DNA of 9,335 nt, taken from NCBI GenBank assembly GCA_019634245.1, contig JAHQVR010000012.1, positions 1-9,335 on the forward strand, given 5' to 3'. The notes under the pieces were generated by a model, which searched no databases, had not been told where the DNA came from, and saw nothing but the letters and a program-made list of their open reading frames with translations. The number at the start of each line of letters is the position of its first letter. Within the stretch, counting starts at the first letter, position 1. This DNA is from Gammaproteobacteria bacterium (GTDB lineage Bacteria; Pseudomonadota; Gammaproteobacteria; Granulosicoccales; Granulosicoccaceae). Below, in pieces: positions 6,559 to 9,335 of this stretch. Position numbers and translations under genes: made by a program.

Positions 6559-8574
6559 TTACAGGCTCAACACCGGCGCAATAACCAGACTGACAATCGC
6601 CATAACGTTGATCAGGATATTCATCGACGGCCCAGAGGTATCTTTGAACGGATCGCCGACGGTGTCGCCAATGACTGTCGCATCGTGCGCATCTGAGCCT
6701 TTGCCACCCAAATTACCCTTCTCTACGTACTTCTTGGCGTTGTCCCACGCGCCACCGGCGTTAGCCATCATCAGAGCGAGCAGGATACAGCTCAATAGCG
6801 CACCGGCCAGAAAACCACCGAGCGTTTCCGCGCCGATCAAGAAGCCAACCAACATCGGTGTAAACACCGCGATACAGCCGGGTACAATCATTTTCTTCAA
6901 GGCTGCATCCGTGGCTATTTCCACACAGCGATCACTATCAGGCTCAGCGTTCCCTTCTTTCAAACCGGGGATCTCGCGAAACTGCCGACGAATCTCCTCA
7001 ATCATCTCCATCGCAGCATCACCAACAGCTGTCATGGTAATCGCAGCAATCAGAAACGGCAGCAGACCACCGATAAAGAGCCCGATCAACACCATCGGAT
7101 CAGACAGCTGCAGAGAGAACTCTGGTGCTCGTGCACTCATGGTTTCTACAAACGCTGCGATGATGGCTAGTGCGGCCAGAGCTGCTGCGCCGATCGCAAA
7201 ACCTTTACCAATCGCAGCGGTAGTGTTGCCTACCTCATCCAGACCATCAGTGATTTCACGAACGTCATCACCCAGCGCAGCCATCTCAGCAATACCACCA
7301 GCGTTGTCCGCTACTGGACCATACGCATCGAGGGCCATTGTCATACCTACGGTTGCCAGCATGCCAACGGCGGCTATTCCCACGCCATACAAACCAGCGA
7401 CTGAGGTTGATACGAAGATAATCATGCAAATGGTGAGAATCGGGATCACGACAGATTCCATACCAACAGCTAAGCCGGTAATGATGACCGTCGCACTTCC
7501 CGTGTTACCAGATTCAGCAATTCGGCGTACCGGCTTCATCGCGGTGTAATACTCAGTAACTAATCCAATGATTACGCCACCAACGGTTCCCGCTACCACA
7601 GCGAACCAAACCTTAATACTGATACCCATAATCAAGATAAGTAACAGAGCAGCGCCAATCAGCGCTGCGGCTGAAATTTGGTGCCCCATTCGCAGCGCTT
7701 TCTCCGGCGCTTCGTTGGACTTCTTTCGAACAATGTTAATGCCGAGAATCGAACACAGCAGACCAAGGCTGGCAAGCGCCAATGGCAGGAACATCAATGC
7801 TGGTTGAGTGGTTCCAAGCGACTCAATTTTGGCAGCCGCCAGTGTTGAAGCAATTGCAATCGTCGCGATCATTGCACCGCAATAGGATTCAAAAATATCC
7901 GAGCCCATACCGGCAACGTCACCGACGTTGTCTCCAACGTTATCCGCGATAACACCTGGATTTCTTGGATCATCCTCTGGGATACCTGCTTCGAGCTTCC
8001 CTACCAGATCGGCCCCCACGTCAGCAGACTTGGTGAAAATACCACCACCTACACGAGAGAATAGAGCCACGCTCGAAGCACCCATACCAAAGCCATGAAT
8101 CGCATGCGCATGATCAGGGTTGCCGCCAAAGATTAAGTACAGAAATCCGAGGCCAAGTAAACCTAATGAGGCGACACACAGACCCATTATTGAACCGCCA
8201 AAAAAAGACACAGTAAGCGCTTCAGACGATCCTTTTTCAGACGCCGCCACAGTGGTTCGTACATTGGCTTTAGTCGCTGAGTACATACCCAGATAACCCG
8301 CCGCAGCCGATGTGCCCGCTCCAACAACAAAAGACAGAGCTGTACCAAACCCTAATCCAGAGATGAATATGATCACCAGTAGCACAGCTGCAAAAATAGC
8401 GAGCTTTTTGTACTCCGCATGCATAAACACCATCGCACCTGAGTGAATGGCATCACCGATGGATTTAAGCTTACCTTCGCCTTCGTTATAGGCCAGAAGC
8501 TTGTTGTAGATTGTCCAGGCCACATAAAGGCCTCCCAACCCAAAAAGGGGTGGAAATATCATGTACCAACTCAT
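6559..8574 (-). CDS. hppA: Membrane-bound K+-dependent ion-translocating pyrophosphatase
   Basis: This inner-membrane pump couples pyrophosphate hydrolysis to export of H+ or Na+. The 671 residues fit the 16-helix family. Active-site motifs are present: [15 protein letters not shown] (181-195), EDDPRNP (200-206), DNVGDNVGD (211-219), and near the C-terminus DNAKKYVE and [27 protein letters not shown] (449-458) has Ala and Gly (A453, G456) where K+-independent enzymes have Lys and Thr, so the enzyme should need K+. The conserved Glu of helix 6 sits in DIFESY (E229), the place it has in Thermotoga-type Na+ pumps and not the shifted place seen in plant H+ pumps. Na+ or dual Na+/H+ transport is therefore plausible but inferred. 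The start is well supported by GAGGTGA (plus-strand bases 8582-8588), 7 nt before the ATG. It ends at a strong terminator before ppa. Confidence 0.96.
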   Translation of the reverse strand: MSWYMIFPPLFGLGGLYVAWTIYNKLLAYNEGEGKLKSIGDAIHSGAMVFMHAEYKKLAIFAAVLLVIIFISGLGFGTALSFVVGAGTSAAAGYLGMYSATKANVRTTVAASEKGSSEALTVSFFGGSIMGLCVASLGLLGLGFLYLIFGGNPDHAHAIHGFGMGASSVALFSRVGGGIFTKSADVGADLVGKLEAGIPEDDPRNPGVIADNVGDNVGDVAGMGSDIFESYCGAMIATIAIASTLAAAKIESLGTTQPALMFLPLALASLGLLCSILGINIVRKKSNEAPEKALRMGHQISAAALIGAALLLILIMGISIKVWFAVVAGTVGGVIIGLVTEYYTAMKPVRRIAESGNTGSATVIITGLAVGMESVVIPILTICMIIFVSTSVAGLYGVGIAAVGMLATVGMTMALDAYGPVADNAGGIAEMAALGDDVREITDGLDEVGNTTAAIGKGFAIGAAALAALAIIAAFVETMSARAPEFSLQLSDPMVLIGLFIGGLLPFLIAAITMTAVGDAAMEMIEEIRRQFREIPGLKEGNAEPDSDRCVEIATDAALKKMIVPGCIAVFTPMLVGFLIGAETLGGFLAGALLSCILLALMMANAGGAWDNAKKYVEKGNLGGKGSDAHDATVIGDTVGDPFKDTSGPSMNILINVMAIVSLVIAPVLSL

Positions 8575-8581
8575 ATAAGGA

Positions 8582-8588
8582 TCACCTC
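8582..8588 (-). promoter_or_regulatory. Strong Shine-Dalgarno of hppA
   Basis: GAGGTGA on the - strand matches seven consecutive bases of the anti-Shine-Dalgarno complement and ends 7 nt before the hppA ATG. It is the best ribosome site in the window, suggesting efficient translation of hppA, and it fixes the start codon. Confidence 0.85.
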
Positions 8589-8619
8589 ATTACTTGCGTC
8601 GAATTGAGTGTTTATCGGT

Positions 8620-8648
8620 CATGCGGGCCGCTGGCGCGGCCATGCGGG
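8620..8648. repeat. Direct repeat flanking a GC palindrome in the hppA leader
   Basis: CATGCGGG occurs at 8620-8627 and again at 8641-8648, 21 bp apart, about two helical turns. Between and overlapping them lies a perfect inverted repeat, GGCCGC (8626-8631) and GCGGCC (8636-8641), with the loop TGGC. It sits 46-74 bp upstream of the hppA start. It could be an operator for a dimeric regulator or an RNA hairpin in the leader. Structure is seen; function is inferred. Confidence 0.45.
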
Positions 8649-8657
8649 AGCGCGAGT

Positions 8658-8685
8658 TAAATAATCGGGTATTGGCGTAAACCAA
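8658..8685 (-). promoter_or_regulatory. Candidate hppA promoter
   Basis: On the - strand, TTGGTT (8685-8680), a 16-bp spacer and TATTTA (8663-8658) form a modest sigma-70-like pair. Transcription would start near 8651, and the direct repeat and palindrome would then lie within the first 30 nt of the message. Both hexamers are imperfect. It is the most plausible pair I see in the 200-bp gap between the upstream gene's stop and hppA. Confidence 0.3.
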
Positions 8686-8774
8686 CACTTCCGTAAAACC
8701 TGTCGATGTTAGCCTATTTCGCCCCTTGTTCGCCAATCTAATGGCCAAAGAAACGCAAAATAACTGCGACGGGT

Positions 8775-9335
8775 TTACGGTGTGACGCGAGTTCCATTGC
8801 TCAAACGACGGTAATAATCAGAGGCTGATTCGGAGATTTCTCCCGGGCGAGCATCCGCCTCGCTACCGGTAAGACCCGATCCTGCAGCATCTGTTACTGA
8901 TTTGGCCAATTCGATTTCAAGCTGCTCGACCAGCAGCAGGGCTTTTTCGTACTCAGCCTGGAGTCGAGCGCTCTGCACCGCACCCCCTGCCTCATCAGGA
9001 CTGCCTTGCCGCAATTCATCCACTAGGTCGCGCAATTCATCAATTCCCGCTTGTTGATTGCGTCCTATTCCTTCTAGGTCATTGACCAACGCTTCCATTG
9101 ACTCGGGTAGCAGAAGATCACTATTCGCTCCCTGACGACGTCCGGATTCGAACGTGCCGCCACGCTGAGCGCCCGTGGAATCAGCTCTCAGGGTATCGGT
9201 ACCGGCCCCACCTTGTGATCCACCACCCGTTTGTTCACCCGGTTGAAACTGCGGCCCCTGAAGGCGCTGCCCAGGGCCACCTGGTTGCTGACCACCACCT
9301 TGCTGACCTTGACCTTGCTGACCTTGACCTTGCTG
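8775..9335 (-). CDS. Unrecognised protein with Gln/Gly-rich repeat, C-terminal part
   Basis: The open frame runs off the right edge, so only the last 186 residues are seen; the ATG at 9098 is internal because the frame stays open for 79 codons before it. The visible part begins with a QQGQG repeat, then a Gly/Gln/Pro-rich low-complexity linker to about residue 60, then two charged, coiled-coil-prone helices (about 80-110 and 122-148), a Gly/Ser linker, and an end containing ASDYYRRLS (171-179). Such Gln/Gly linkers followed by a short helical end with YYRxL occur in large DUF4175-like membrane-anchored proteins, often encoded near MoxR/DUF58 genes, but this is a loose resemblance. No function is assigned. 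It lies 200 bp upstream of hppA on the same strand, with no clear terminator between. Confidence 0.75.
   Translation of the reverse strand, partial: QQGQGQQGQGQQGGGQQPGGPGQRLQGPQFQPGEQTGGGSQGGAGTDTLRADSTGAQRGGTFESGRRQGANSDLLLPESMEALVNDLEGIGRNQQAGIDELRDLVDELRQGSPDEAGGAVQSARLQAEYEKALLLVEQLEIELAKSVTDAAGSGLTGSEADARPGEISESASDYYRRLSNGTRVTP
9301..9335. repeat. 15-bp tandem repeat encoding QQGQG units
   Basis: The unit TGCTGACCTTGACCT is present exactly twice (9301-9315, 9316-9330), followed by five more matching bases at the window edge. On the - strand it encodes QQGQG. The array may continue outside. Identical nucleotide copies, not just similar codons, point to recent slippage or unequal exchange, so copy number may vary between strains. 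Confidence 0.8.

Noticed and set aside
6395..7549. Long + strand open frame (384 codons) antisense to hppA
   Set aside because: Its product is a low-complexity Ser/Ala/Ile/Pro mixture with no domain pattern, and it mirrors the conserved, codon-biased hppA and runs through the terminator stem. It is a shadow of hppA.
8589..8774. Fluoride riboswitch upstream of hppA
   Set aside because: Fluoride riboswitches often control pyrophosphatases, so I looked for the crcB-motif core before hppA and before ppa. Its conserved segments are not present at either place.

Overview
The window looks like chromosomal DNA from a free-living, probably marine, gammaproteobacterium. That is an inference from gene content: a TAXI-type TRAP transporter, a family I soluble pyrophosphatase of E. 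coli type, and a K+-dependent membrane pyrophosphatase with the acidic residue typical of Na+ pumps. Base composition is near 50% GC with no abrupt shift. I see no insertion sequence, phage gene, CRISPR array, tRNA or rRNA. No clearly new system is visible; the unusual items are small.

Left part (1-2753, + strand): the last codons of what is probably a TAXI substrate-binding receptor, a GC-rich 10-bp stem-loop, and an 873-residue TRAP permease that fuses the DctQ-like and DctM-like parts and carries a C-terminal DUF3394-type domain. Together they would form a solute uptake system driven by an ion gradient.

Middle part (2744-5597): a 100-residue protein with a possible winged-helix fold lies on the - strand, and its stop codon overlaps the permease stop tail-to-tail. 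It diverges from a + strand M20 zinc dipeptidase with a complete set of metal ligands. A - strand EamA/DMT-type ten-helix transporter converges on the dipeptidase.

Right part (5598-9335, all - strand, so transcribed right to left): the C-terminal 186 residues of an unrecognised protein with a Gln/Gly repeat, then hppA (membrane pyrophosphatase), a textbook Rho-independent terminator, then ppa (soluble pyrophosphatase). Between ppa and the DMT gene lies a 38-codon open stretch that looks like the C-terminal membrane helix of a small AtpZ/AtpI-like protein but has no credible start.

The common theme is energetics. hppA recovers energy from pyrophosphate by ion pumping, ppa hydrolyses pyrophosphate without conserving energy, and the TRAP system spends an ion gradient on uptake. 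The terminator between hppA and ppa suggests that the two pyrophosphatases are controlled separately.
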